A DNA stretch of 12,294 bases from Falsiroseomonas sp044348345 (GTDB lineage: Bacteria; Pseudomonadota; Alphaproteobacteria; Acetobacterales; Acetobacteraceae). The translations under genes and the position numbers were made by a program. This document shows, piece by piece, positions 1 through 7,911 of this stretch. The notes under the pieces are model-generated. The model searched no databases and was not told where the DNA came from. It saw only the letters and a list, made by a program, of their open reading frames with translations. The stretch spans positions 1 to 12,294 of the forward strand of contig JBIKSZ010000102.1 of assembly GCA_044348345.1 (NCBI GenBank). The letters run 5' to 3'. Within the stretch, counting starts at the first letter, position 1, and each line of letters begins with the position of its first letter.

Positions 1-1547
1 TGCATGCGGCGGTCAATCCGCAGCACGAGAGGCGCGCGGCGGAGATTCTTGCTGAGCGGCTTCCCGATCGCTTCATCAGCGTCTCGCACGCGGTCAATCC
101 CGAGATCGGTGAATATGAGCGAACCAGCACGACCGTGATGAATGCGATGCTCGGTCCGCTCTGCGCGCGCTACATCCGCGCCTTGGAGGGCGGTCTGAGA
201 GCCGAGGGGTTCCGGGGCGAGCTGATGTTCATGGGCTCGAATGGCGGCCTTGCGGATGCCGCGCTGGTGGCTGCGCGCCCGGTGCTTCTCCTCGAATCCG
301 GGCCGGCTGGTGGTGTGAGCGCGGCCATCCGGCTCGGCCAGCGGCATGGCTGGCAGGATGCCATTCTCGGCGACATGGGCGGCACCACATTCGACGTGTC
401 GCTCGTGCGGCAGGGGCGGGCCGAACTGCGGAGCCAGGTGCTTTTGCATACCTATGCCGTACGTGCGCCCAGCATCGATATCGAGAGCATCGGTGCGGGC
501 GGCGGGTCCATTGCGTGGGTGGATGCGGGCGGCGGCGTGCGCATTGGGCCGCAGAGTGCTGCGGCGGATCCTGGTCCGGCCTGCTACGGCCGTGGCGGCA
601 CACGCCCGACGGTGACCGATTGCAATCTGATCCTTGGTCACATCGACCCCGACTCCTTCCTGGATGGCAAGTTCCGCCTGGATGTCGCGGCTGCTGAGCG
701 CGCGGTGGAGGAACATCTGGCGAAGCCGCTCGGGCTCGATGTCGTGGCGGCGGCGCATGCCGTACGGGCGGTTGCGAACGCGCTGATGGCGCAGGCAATC
801 CGGCTCATGACGGTCGAGCGTGGGCACGATCCGCGCGGCTTTGCTTATCTGTGTTTCGGTGGCGCTGGACCGGTGCATGCCTTGGACTTGGCGCGCGGGC
901 TGGAGATGAGCCGCGTGCTGGTGCCGCCGGCGCCGGGCCTCTTCAGTGCTCTTGGCATGATCCTGGCCGACCGCCAGGTGGATCAGCAGGCCGCCGTCGA
1001 TCGGCCGCTGGATGCGTGCGACGCCAACGATATCGAGCTGCAGTTCGCGGCGCTGGAAGCCTCCGCGTGGCGTGGGCTGCCGCAGGACGGTGGCGCGATC
1101 GAGGTCAGGCGTCGCGCGGATTGTCGCTACGCCGGACAGCCGGATTCAATCATGGTGGACATCGCCTCCAGCGAACCAGCAGCCATCCGGCAGGCCTTCG
1201 AGGAGGCACATCGGCGCCTTTGGAACTTCACCAAGGCCGACCAGCCCGTGCTGTTGAACAATCTGCGTGTGGAAGCGCGTGCCGAGACCGGCTGGCGTGG
1301 TCCGATGCATTTCGCCGATGCAGGCGCAACGGTCGCGCCCTACAAGATGCGCCGCGTGCATCTCGGCGCTAGCGCCGAGGAGCTGCCGGTCTGGCGACGG
1401 CGCGACCTGCCCGAAGGGTTCCAGATCCAAGGACCCGCCGTGATCGAGGAGGCGAGCAGCTGCCTCACGCTCGGCGCCGGTGATGTCGCGTGCATCGAAG
1501 CGGGCGGCGTGCTGGCCGTTGCACTGGCGCAGGAGGGACGCGCGTGA
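1..1547 (+). CDS. hyuA: Hydantoinase/oxoprolinase family subunit A (HyuA-like), 5'-truncated
   Basis: The reading frame is open from base 3 to the TGA at 1545-1547, giving 514 visible codons. The first in-frame ATG (132) is internal, because family-like sequence precedes it (SHAVNPEIGEYERTSTTV). Family members usually have about 680-700 residues, so I infer that roughly 170-190 N-terminal residues lie outside the window. Visible hallmarks are the phosphate-binding motif DMGGTTFDV at 372-398, the glycine-rich GAGGGSIAWVD, PGPACYGRGG, FGGAGPVHA and the C-terminal GPAVIEEASS. Known members are ATP-dependent: N-methylhydantoinase A, 5-oxoprolinase halves, and acetone or acetophenone carboxylase subunits. 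They act in the cytoplasm with a HyuB partner, which follows directly here (TGATG overlap). Ring-opening amidohydrolase and ketone carboxylase cannot be told apart from this sequence. The family call is firm and the substrate unknown. Confidence 0.95.
   Translation, partial: HAAVNPQHERRAAEILAERLPDRFISVSHAVNPEIGEYERTSTTVMNAMLGPLCARYIRALEGGLRAEGFRGELMFMGSNGGLADAALVAARPVLLLESGPAGGVSAAIRLGQRHGWQDAILGDMGGTTFDVSLVRQGRAELRSQVLLHTYAVRAPSIDIESIGAGGGSIAWVDAGGGVRIGPQSAAADPGPACYGRGGTRPTVTDCNLILGHIDPDSFLDGKFRLDVAAAERAVEEHLAKPLGLDVVAAAHAVRAVANALMAQAIRLMTVERGHDPRGFAYLCFGGAGPVHALDLARGLEMSRVLVPPAPGLFSALGMILADRQVDQQAAVDRPLDACDANDIELQFAALEASAWRGLPQDGGAIEVRRRADCRYAGQPDSIMVDIASSEPAAIRQAFEEAHRRLWNFTKADQPVLLNNLRVEARAETGWRGPMHFADAGATVAPYKMRRVHLGASAEELPVWRRRDLPEGFQIQGPAVIEEASSCLTLGAGDVACIEAGGVLAVALAQEGRA
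1531..1536 (+). promoter_or_regulatory. Ribosome binding site deciding the hyuB start
   Basis: A perfect AGGAGG lies 10 bases before the ATG at 1547, inside the 3' end of hyuA. It supports a start at 1547 (MDIVTYEILRSS) rather than the in-frame ATG at 1490, whose extra residues are arginine-rich and do not look like the family. Confidence 0.75.
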
Positions 1548-3283
1548 TGGACATCGTCACCTACGAGATCCTGCGATCCAGCCTGTTTGCGACCGCGCGC
1601 GAGATGAAGCTCGCCATGATGCGCACGGCCGGCAGCCCGATCGTGCATTCCGGCGGCGACGCCTCGGCCGCTGTGTTCGACGCCGAGATGCAGCTGGTTG
1701 CGCAAGGCAATGACATTCCGACCATGCTGGGCTCGGCGGTGATTTCCACCAAGGCGTCCGTCGAGGCCATCGGTCGCGATCGGCTGCGGCCTGGGGATGT
1801 GATCGTCAGCAACGACGTTTATCTGGGCGGCGGCAACCATCAGCCGGATGTGCAGTTCACCCGCCCGGTTTTCGTCGATGGCGAGATCGTCGCCTTCGTG
1901 ATGACGCGTGGCCATTGGAGCGATATCGGCGGCCAATTGCCGGGCAGTTACACCACCCTGACCTGGGATGTCTTTGCCGAGGGTATCCGTATTCCGCCTG
2001 TGCTCCTCTATCGCGACGACAAACCGGTCGAAGACCTGGTCGGCCTGATCCTGCAGAACACGCGCGACCCGGCCGTGCGTCTGCTCGACATGCAGGCGCA
2101 GTATGCCGGATGCGTCGTTGGCGACCGTCGTATTGCGGCCATCGCGCAGCGGTACGGGAAGGACAATCTGGCAGCGGCCATGCGCCGGGCGCTCGATCAC
2201 TCGGAGCGCCTGATGCGTGAGGCGATCCGGGCGATTCCGGACGGTGTCTATGAGGCCGAGGACGAGATCGAACCGGTGGCAGGGCCGGCCGGCTGGTCGC
2301 GCGCGCCTATCCCGATCCGCGTCAAGGTCACCAAGCAGGGGGACAGCATCCACTTCGACTACGCCGGCACGGGCACGCAGGCCCGCGGCGGCATCAATTG
2401 TCCCTTTGCCGTCACCTGCAACAGCACCTGGTTCACGGTGAAGGCCATCACGGATGTCACCATTCCGATCAACCAGGGCTGCTACCGACCTGTCAGCATC
2501 AGCGCGCCCGAAGGGACCGTGGTGAATTGCACTTTTCCGGCTTCGGTCGTGGCGGGCAACACCGAGACGTCGCCGCGCATCATCGACCTGCTGCTGAAGG
2601 CGCTGGCGCCGGCCATTCCCAAGCGTGTCGTCGGCCAGAGCAATTGCGGCGCCTATTCCGGGATCTTCGGCGGCATGGACCCAGACGGGGCCCGCGTCGC
2701 CGCAACCGGGCGCCGCTATGTCGGGATGATCGATCCGCATGCCGGCGGCATGGGCGCGCGCGCCAGCAAGGACGGCGTGAACGGCGTGCGTGTCTATGTG
2801 GGCAATGCGGGTAGCTCTGCCGTCGAGATCATCGAGCAGACCTCGCCTGTGAAGGTGGAGGAATGGTCGCTGGTTCCGGATACGGGCGGGGCTGGCGCCT
2901 GGCGCGGCGGACTGACGTCGCGGCGCGTCTATCGCGTGCTTTACGATGAGGCCACCTTCACCGTTTGTGGTGAGCGTGGTTTGCACGCGCCGCTGGGTCA
3001 GTTCGGCGGTGGTGCCGGCAGCACCTTCTTGTGCGAGGTCCAGCGGCCAGAAGGTACCGTCCGCGTCCCTGCCAAGGGCAGCCATGAGATCGTGCACGCC
3101 GGGGATCGGGTTGTGCTGCAGCCAGCCGGGAGCGGGGGATACGGTGACCCGCGCGGGCGGGACCGCGCGCGCATGCTGGATGATTTGCGCGATGGCTACG
3201 TGACGCCTGCGGCACTGCAACGCGACTATGGCCTGACAGCGGCTGAGGCGGAGCAGTTGGCGGGGGAAGCCGCCCATGGCTGA
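1547..3283 (+). CDS. hyuB: Hydantoinase B/oxoprolinase family subunit (HyuB-like)
   Basis: This is a 578-residue cytoplasmic subunit that partners HyuA in ATP-dependent amide hydrolysis or ketone carboxylation. The length fits the family (about 520-600). Family signatures run in order: an N-terminal MDIVTYEILRSSL helix, NDVYLGGGNHQPDV with its putative metal-binding His and Asp, GHWSDIGG, NTRDPAVRLLDMQAQ, VAGNTETSPRI, and a glycine-rich C-terminus GSGGYGDPRGRD. The start is chosen from the AGGAGG at 1531 and the overlap with the hyuA stop. The stop overlaps the next gene by 8 bases, so HyuA, HyuB and the CoA-transferase are probably made from one message. A 645-codon open frame runs antisense across this gene and is treated as a GC-rich shadow. 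The family is certain and the substrate is not. Confidence 0.95.
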   Translation: MDIVTYEILRSSLFATAREMKLAMMRTAGSPIVHSGGDASAAVFDAEMQLVAQGNDIPTMLGSAVISTKASVEAIGRDRLRPGDVIVSNDVYLGGGNHQPDVQFTRPVFVDGEIVAFVMTRGHWSDIGGQLPGSYTTLTWDVFAEGIRIPPVLLYRDDKPVEDLVGLILQNTRDPAVRLLDMQAQYAGCVVGDRRIAAIAQRYGKDNLAAAMRRALDHSERLMREAIRAIPDGVYEAEDEIEPVAGPAGWSRAPIPIRVKVTKQGDSIHFDYAGTGTQARGGINCPFAVTCNSTWFTVKAITDVTIPINQGCYRPVSISAPEGTVVNCTFPASVVAGNTETSPRIIDLLLKALAPAIPKRVVGQSNCGAYSGIFGGMDPDGARVAATGRRYVGMIDPHAGGMGARASKDGVNGVRVYVGNAGSSAVEIIEQTSPVKVEEWSLVPDTGGAGAWRGGLTSRRVYRVLYDEATFTVCGERGLHAPLGQFGGGAGSTFLCEVQRPEGTVRVPAKGSHEIVHAGDRVVLQPAGSGGYGDPRGRDRARMLDDLRDGYVTPAALQRDYGLTAAEAEQLAGEAAHG

Positions 3284-4427
3284 GGCCTTGCCGCTCGCGG
3301 GCCGGTTCGCGATCGAGATCGGGCATAGCCTGGCGGGCCCCTATGCTGGCGCCATCCTGGCTGATCTCGGCGCGACGGTGTTGAAGGTGGAAGCAGTGGG
3401 CAAGGGGGATCATGCCCGCGACTGGGGGCCACCTTTTGTCGATGGCGCGGCCGCGCTGTTTCATGCCGTCAATCGCGGCAAGCTGAGCGTTGTCGCTGAT
3501 CTGCGCGATGCGGCAACGGTCCGGGGGCTGCGGCAGTTGATCCTCAGCCGCGCTGATATCCTGTTCCAGAACCTCAAGGTCGGCGCGCTTGAGGAGGTGG
3601 GGCTGGGTGCGGAGGCGTTGCTGGCGGAGAAGCCCGGCCTTGTCGTGTGCAATATCGGCGCCTTCGGCCGCACCGGCCCGAAGCGCCGCGCGCCGGGCTA
3701 TGATCCGCTGATCCAGGCGGCATCTGGCCTCATGTCGATCAACGGCCATCCGGGTGCGCCTCCGGCGCGTGTGCCCGTGGCCTTGAACGATCTTGGCACC
3801 GGCGTCTGGGCTGCGCTCGGCATCTGTGCGGCCCTGCTGCGGCGCGAGCGCGATGGCGTGGGCGGCGTCGTGGACGTTTCCCTTTACGAGACCGCCCTAG
3901 CCTGGATGACGGTGCCGCTGGCGGACTTCCTCGCGGGTGGGCCGCCGCCGCGGCGCTACGGGTCAGGTGTGTCGAACATCGTGCCTTATCAGACCTTCGA
4001 CACGGCTGATGGCACGCTGCTGATCGCCGCCGGCAATGACCTGCTGTTTGGCCGCCTGTGCACGGTGCTGGGCCAGCCCGATCTCGTCGTCGATCCCCGC
4101 TTCGCCACGAATGGCGCGCGCGTGGCCAATCGCGATGCGCTGATCCTGCTATTGCAGACCGCCATTGCGGATCGGAGCAAGGACGAGCTGGCCGCGGCCC
4201 TGGAGCGGGCGGGCATTCCATGTGGCAATGTCGCCGATGTCGCCCAAGCGGTGGAAGACCCGCAGCTTGCTGCGCTCGGCATCGTGGGCAGCATGCCCGG
4301 CAGCGGCGTTCGCACTGTCGGCCTGCCGGTCTCCTTCGACGGCAAGCGCCCGCCTCTGGCGGGCGCTGCGCCGGCCCTTGGGCAGCATCAGAATCTGCTC
4401 GACCAAGCGATCAGGGAAACGCAATGA
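3276..4427 (+). CDS. Class III (CaiB/BaiF family) CoA-transferase, copy 1
   Basis: This 383-residue protein belongs to the family that moves CoA between an acyl-CoA donor and a free carboxylic acid via an aspartyl thioester; formyl-CoA transferase and CaiB are known examples. The N-terminal SLAGPYAGAILADLGATVLKVE segment and NRGKLSVVADLRDA match the family fold. GAFGRTGPKRRAPGYD follows, and the likely nucleophile is Asp172 in PVALNDLGTG. A GGGGGAAG ribosome site sits 6 bases before the ATG. The gene overlaps hyuB by 8 bases and shares an ATGA stop/start with the next gene. Its place between HyuAB and an enoyl-CoA hydratase suggests it activates the acid that HyuAB produces. It could equally be an acyl-CoA racemase, which has the same fold, so the exact reaction is inferred. 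Confidence 0.93.
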   Translation: MAEALPLAGRFAIEIGHSLAGPYAGAILADLGATVLKVEAVGKGDHARDWGPPFVDGAAALFHAVNRGKLSVVADLRDAATVRGLRQLILSRADILFQNLKVGALEEVGLGAEALLAEKPGLVVCNIGAFGRTGPKRRAPGYDPLIQAASGLMSINGHPGAPPARVPVALNDLGTGVWAALGICAALLRRERDGVGGVVDVSLYETALAWMTVPLADFLAGGPPPRRYGSGVSNIVPYQTFDTADGTLLIAAGNDLLFGRLCTVLGQPDLVVDPRFATNGARVANRDALILLLQTAIADRSKDELAAALERAGIPCGNVADVAQAVEDPQLAALGIVGSMPGSGVRTVGLPVSFDGKRPPLAGAAPALGQHQNLLDQAIRETQ

Positions 4428-5230
4428 CAGGGCTTCTGACGACAAAGTGGGAGACGCTGCTGGTCGAGCAGCGTGAACCCGGGATCTTCCTTGTCACGCT
4501 CAACCGTCCGGAGCGTGCAAATGCGATGAGCACCCGCATGGGGGAGGAGCTGATCGCAGCGTTCAGCGCCTTCGAGACGGATCTCGACCTCGCGCGCGCG
4601 GTGGTTCTGACGGGGGCAGGTGACCGTGCGTTCTGTGCCGGCGCCGACCTCAAGCAGCGCGACGGCATGGATGATCAGGCCTTCGCGCGCCAGCATTACC
4701 TGTTCGAGCGGATGATGCGGGCCCTGCTGGCCTGCCCGGTGCCGCTGATCGGCGCGGTCAACGGTGCGGCGTTCGCGGGCGGGCTGGAGATCGTGCTGTG
4801 CTGCGACTTCGCCTATGCCAAGGAAGGCAGCCGCTTTGCACTGACCGAGGTCACACGCGGCATCATGCCGGGTGGTGGCGGCACGCAGCAACTGCCGCGG
4901 ACGATCGGCGCGCGACGGGCGAAGGAAGTGATCTTCACCGGTGAGCCGTTCAGCGCCGAACAGGCGCTGGAGTGGGGCATTGTGAATCGCCTCTGCCCAG
5001 AGGGCACCGTGCTCGATCAGGCGATGGCGACCGCACGGCGCATCGCCGCCAATGCCCCGATTTCCATCCGCCAGGCGAAGAAGTCCATCGACTTCGGGCT
5101 GGGCGCCGATCTCAGGACCGGCATGCAGATGGAGATCGAGGCCTATTACCAACTGATCCCAACCGAGGATCGCCGCGAGGGAATTTCGGCGTTCAACGAG
5201 AAACGGACACCAGTCTTCAAGGGCCGCTGA
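4424..5230 (+). CDS. Enoyl-CoA hydratase/isomerase (crotonase) family protein
   Basis: This is a 268-residue crotonase-fold enzyme of normal length, starting at the ATGA that overlaps the upstream stop (MTGLLTTKWETLL). An upstream in-frame ATG at 4058 would only add sequence antisense-like in composition inside the CoA-transferase gene. The oxyanion-hole segments are visible as FCAGADLK (residues 70-77) and GAAFAGGLEI (114-123). The two glutamates that act as general acid/base in rat mitochondrial enoyl-CoA hydratase (Glu144 and Glu164) align with Glu122 in GGLE and Glu142 in LTEV, followed by MPGGGGTQQL. With both present, hydration of a 2-enoyl-CoA is plausible. Crotonases also include isomerases, hydrolases and decarboxylases. 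In context it probably processes the CoA ester made by the preceding transferase. Confidence 0.93.
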   Translation: MTGLLTTKWETLLVEQREPGIFLVTLNRPERANAMSTRMGEELIAAFSAFETDLDLARAVVLTGAGDRAFCAGADLKQRDGMDDQAFARQHYLFERMMRALLACPVPLIGAVNGAAFAGGLEIVLCCDFAYAKEGSRFALTEVTRGIMPGGGGTQQLPRTIGARRAKEVIFTGEPFSAEQALEWGIVNRLCPEGTVLDQAMATARRIAANAPISIRQAKKSIDFGLGADLRTGMQMEIEAYYQLIPTEDRREGISAFNEKRTPVFKGR

Positions 5231-5237
5231 ACGGCCC
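5221..5237 (+). other. Small perfect hairpin spanning the crotonase stop codon
   Basis: GGGCCG and CGGCCC form a 6-bp all-GC stem around the loop CTGAA, which contains most of the TGA stop. No T-run follows, so it is not a standard intrinsic terminator. It could mark an mRNA processing or stability boundary between the enzyme genes and the binding-protein gene. Chance formation in GC-rich DNA is possible. Confidence 0.4.
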
Positions 5238-5257
5238 AAACACAGGGGAAACGGACC

Positions 5258-6235
5258 ATGAAGGACAAGAGCTTCGTTTTGAATCGCCGTAGCCTACTGG
5301 CGGCCAGCGCCCTGCTGCCGCTTCCGGCCTTCGCCCAATCCGGTTGGCGCGCGACGCGGCCCGTGCGCGTGATCGTGCCGTTTCCGCCCGGTGGCGCGAC
5401 CGACATGCTGGCGCGCCTGGTTGCGACGGGGCTTGGGGAATCGCTTGGCCAGTCGCTGGTCGTGGAGAACCGCCCCGGGGCAAATGGGGTTGTCGCGACC
5501 CAGGCCCTGCTCGGCGCGCCGGCAGATGGCTACACGCTGATCCTTGCAACGGCCGATACGCACACGGTGCTGCCTGCGGCGAATCCCCGGCTGCCGTACA
5601 ACGTCGCGGAATTCGTTCCCGTCAGCGGCATGGCGAGTGTGGTATTCTCGCTGGTGGCGCGGCCGGGCCTGCCGGTCGAGAATACGCGCCAACTGGTCGA
5701 ACTGGCCCGGAGCCGCCGCCAGCCCTTGACCTACGCGTCCTATGGCTATGCGAGCGTTTCGCACGCCGCGGGGGAGATGTTCCGCGCTGCCATTGGCGCC
5801 GAGATGACGCATGTGCCCTATCAGGGGGCGGGGCCTGGCGTTCTGGCCGTCACGGCAGATCAGGTCGACATGATGATGGTGCCGGTTGCCGTCGCGAACC
5901 CGCAGCGTTCGCGCCTGAAGATGCTGGCGGTTGCGAATGCTGAGCGCTTCGCCCTGGTGCAGGACGTCCCGACACTGCGGGAGCAGGGCTTCAACCTGAC
6001 CGCGGATGCCTGGATCGGCCTGCTCGGCGCCCCTGGCACGCCGCGCCCGGTGGCGGAGGCGATCCACGCCGCGGTGGCCCGCGTGGTGCAGACGCCGTCG
6101 TTCCAGGACACGCTGCGCAGCAACGGCTTCACCAGCCTTGGCTATGACCCCGCGACCTTCGGTCGCTTCCTGTCGGCCGAGATGGAGCGTTGGGGTGCCG
6201 TTGTGCGGCAGGGCAATATCCGGGTCGAGGGCTGA
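5258..6235 (+). CDS. Bug/TctC-family periplasmic solute-binding protein, copy 1
   Basis: This 325-residue extracytoplasmic binding protein belongs to the tripartite tricarboxylate transporter family, whose known ligands include carboxylates, amides and aromatic acids. An N-terminal signal peptide (residues 1-26) has a twin-arginine-like LNRRSLLA core, a hydrophobic stretch and an AFA cleavage site before QS. Family motifs are VPFPPGGATD, VENRPGANGVVATQ, GAPADGYTLILA and the C-terminal VPTLREQGF region. An AGGGGA ribosome site lies 8 bases before the ATG. It sits 27 bases after the crotonase gene and probably belongs to the same transcript, so its ligand may be the substrate of HyuAB. No TctA or TctB membrane subunits are in the window. 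It may use partners encoded elsewhere, or act as a sensor protein as some Bug proteins do. Confidence 0.93.
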   Translation: MKDKSFVLNRRSLLAASALLPLPAFAQSGWRATRPVRVIVPFPPGGATDMLARLVATGLGESLGQSLVVENRPGANGVVATQALLGAPADGYTLILATADTHTVLPAANPRLPYNVAEFVPVSGMASVVFSLVARPGLPVENTRQLVELARSRRQPLTYASYGYASVSHAAGEMFRAAIGAEMTHVPYQGAGPGVLAVTADQVDMMMVPVAVANPQRSRLKMLAVANAERFALVQDVPTLREQGFNLTADAWIGLLGAPGTPRPVAEAIHAAVARVVQTPSFQDTLRSNGFTSLGYDPATFGRFLSAEMERWGAVVRQGNIRVEG

Positions 6236-6284
6236 GATCCGGGACGGGTTGTAAGGGCGCGGCCTGCGTTCCAGACTCTGCGCT

Positions 6285-6303
6285 GTCGGCAGTTGGTCGG
6301 CAG
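6285..6303 (+). repeat. 8-bp direct repeat with 11-base period upstream of the lacI-type gene
   Basis: GTCGGCAG occurs at 6285-6292 and again at 6296-6303, one DNA helical turn apart, just before the ribosome site of the regulator gene. It could be a protein-binding site on one face of the helix. A chance repeat is also credible. Confidence 0.35.
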
Positions 6304-6306
6304 GGA

Positions 6307-6314
6307 AGGGAGGG
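6307..6314 (+). promoter_or_regulatory. Ribosome binding site deciding the LacI-family start
   Basis: AAGGGAGG/GAGGG lies about 5-7 bases before the ATG at 6320. It favours that start over an in-frame TTG at 6293, which would place the ribosome site inside the coding sequence. Confidence 0.65.
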
Positions 6315-6319
6315 ACCGT

Positions 6320-7366
6320 ATGCCGCGCCCAAAGGCCCGGCGCGGACGCGCACCCACGATCCGGGACGTTGCCGAAGCCGCAGGCGTTGGCCTCGGCACT
6401 GTCAGTCGGGTGATCAACGGTCATGCGAATGTCGGTGAGGAATTGCGGGCGCGCGTTCTGGCAACCGTGCGGCAACTCGGATTCGCGCCAGATGCGGCCG
6501 CGCAGACACTGCGCAGCAGGCAGTCCCGTACCTTCGCCTGCGTTGTTCGCGACCTGACGGTCCCGGTGCTGGCCAGCTTCGCCGAAGGCATGCAGGCGGA
6601 GCTTGACCGGCAGGGCTACGACCTTCTGATTGCCTCATCCTATCATTCGGTCGCGCGCGAAAAGGATCTGCTCGCCAGCTTTGTGCGGCGGCGGGTGGAT
6701 GGTCTGGTGATCGCCACCTCCTCGGAGCGCGACCGCGGGCTGCTGAAGCTCCTGCGCGAGGCACCGATGCCGGTCGTTTTGCTCGACCGGGGCGCGCCGG
6801 ACACGTTGGATAGCGTTCTTGTGGATCATGCCGGCGGTAGCAGGACCGCGATTGCGCACCTCCTCGCGCTCGGCCATCGGCGCATTGCGGTGATCTCTGG
6901 CACCAATGTCGTCAGCCCGGTGCGAGAGCGCATGCGCGGTGTGGAGCAGGCTTTCGCGTCGATCGGGCTGAAGCCAGACCCCGCACTGTTCCGCCTGGGA
7001 TCCTTCTCCACGACATTCGCCTGGGAAGCAGCCAGCGAATTACTGGATGGGCACCGCCCCCCGACAGCGTTCTTTGTCGCCGGAACTGCGTTGCTCCCCG
7101 GGCTGCTGCGTGCCCTTCAGGAACGTGGCCTTTCGGTTCCCCGCGACATATCCGTGGTAGCGGGTGCGGAGAGCGAATTGGCGGAGTTTCATGCGCCGCC
7201 GATCTCCGTCGTCCGGTGGGACCACGGCGCCCTTGGTGCCGCGGCGGCGCGGTTCCTGCTGGCCCGCATCGAACAACCGGCACGGCCTCCGCAACACGCG
7301 CTCGGGCCCAGCGAATATGTTCCGCGCGGGTCCTGCGCGCCGCCCAGCAAGGACCATCGCGTGTGA
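6320..7366 (+). CDS. LacI-family transcriptional regulator
   Basis: This is a 348-residue DNA-binding repressor or activator of normal family length. A basic N-terminal tail precedes the helix-turn-helix TIRDVAEAAGVGLGTVSRVI (residues 13-32), then NGHANV, with the hinge helix near AAQTLRSRQ (60-68). A periplasmic-binding-protein-like effector domain follows, with ALGHRRIAVISG (183-194) typical of the family. It lies 84 bases after the binding-protein gene on the same strand, so it may be the last gene of the operon or have its own promoter; I see no convincing promoter in the gap. It probably controls the upstream hyu operon in response to a pathway metabolite. A LacI-type palindrome lies 85 bases after its stop. 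The effector is unknown. Confidence 0.93.
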   Translation: MPRPKARRGRAPTIRDVAEAAGVGLGTVSRVINGHANVGEELRARVLATVRQLGFAPDAAAQTLRSRQSRTFACVVRDLTVPVLASFAEGMQAELDRQGYDLLIASSYHSVAREKDLLASFVRRRVDGLVIATSSERDRGLLKLLREAPMPVVLLDRGAPDTLDSVLVDHAGGSRTAIAHLLALGHRRIAVISGTNVVSPVRERMRGVEQAFASIGLKPDPALFRLGSFSTTFAWEAASELLDGHRPPTAFFVAGTALLPGLLRALQERGLSVPRDISVVAGAESELAEFHAPPISVVRWDHGALGAAAARFLLARIEQPARPPQHALGPSEYVPRGSCAPPSKDHRV

Positions 7367-7451
7367 TCGGGGCGGAATCCGTGGCGGAGAGCGATCATCT
7401 TCCGTTCAGGTAGCCGAGCGGCACGGCGCCAACGCCCTTGATGGCCATTTA

Positions 7452-7461
7452 GAAACGTTTC
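7452..7461. promoter_or_regulatory. Putative LacI-family operator (GAAACGTTTC palindrome)
   Basis: GAAACGTTTC is a perfect 10-bp palindrome with the central CG and AAACGTTT core typical of LacI/GalR-family operators, where the hinge helices bend DNA at the central CG step. It lies 85 bases after the stop of the only LacI-family gene in the window. The sequence is seen directly; binding by that regulator is inference. No plus-strand gene follows for over 2 kb, so what it would control is unclear. Confidence 0.5.
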
Positions 7462-7468
7462 ACCGCCA

Positions 7469-7483
7469 CCAGAAAAATTCTGG
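7469..7483. repeat. Inverted repeat CCAGAA-AAA-TTCTGG
   Basis: Perfect 6-bp arms flank a 3-base AAA centre, 7 bases after the GAAACGTTTC palindrome. The loop is short for an RNA hairpin and no T-run follows, so a dimeric protein-binding site is more likely than a terminator. Function unknown. Confidence 0.45.
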
Positions 7484-7911
7484 CTGGGCATGGGCCGGCG
7501 GGGAGGAGGCACGCTGTGCGGCGTGGTAGAATTGATGGCGGCAACGAGGCGGTGATGCCCGCCGAAAGGTGGGTTTCGTGGCGCTGATGGCCTTTCTCAA
7601 CCGCGTCCAGTTTGCCGAGGGCGCGCTTCCGGAATAGCCAGGCACTGCATCTGGCGGTCAGAACAGCCTCGCTAGGTCTCCTTTGGCGCGATTGTGCGAT
7701 CAGAAAACCAAGCTATCGGTGCGGAGGAAGCATCCCAATTCAGCCGGGGCACGCGATCCGCAACTGTCGGTGGCTGCCTGTTCCCGCATCCCAGAAATAT
7801 CATTGCTTCAAGATGTTGCGCGAGCCACACATCCGACGTCAACTACGTCCGGAGGCAAGTAAAGCAACCTGCCCTCTGCGATGATGTGCGCCGCGACAAG
7901 CCAACCGTAGC

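Noticed and set aside
1340..3277. 645-codon open frame antisense to hyuB
   Set aside because: It overlaps a gene with clear HyuB family motifs. Its predicted protein is rich in Arg, His and Asp without recognisable motifs, as expected for an antisense shadow in GC-rich DNA.
4058..4423. Upstream extension of the crotonase frame to the ATG at 4058
   Set aside because: The extension lies wholly inside the CoA-transferase gene and is Arg/Gly-rich. The crotonase family begins at the ATGA overlap at 4424.
5294..6475. 393-codon minus-strand open frame across the first tctC-type gene
   Set aside because: It is opposite a well-supported Bug/TctC gene and runs into the LacI-family gene. It has no family motif.
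7449..7690. Minus-strand open stretch ending ARIFLVAVKRF, considered as an insertion-sequence transposase remnant
   Set aside because: I could not match it to any transposase motif and it lacks a start codon with a ribosome site. It is kept only as a possible decayed gene within the interval description.
7752..7770. String resembling part of a cobalamin riboswitch (ATCCGCAACTGT)
   Set aside because: The other conserved boxes and the downstream pairing arm are not found, and no B12-related gene follows.
7612..7884. 90-codon plus-strand open frame in the gene-poor interval
   Set aside because: There is no good ribosome site and no recognisable family; its composition looks like random translation.
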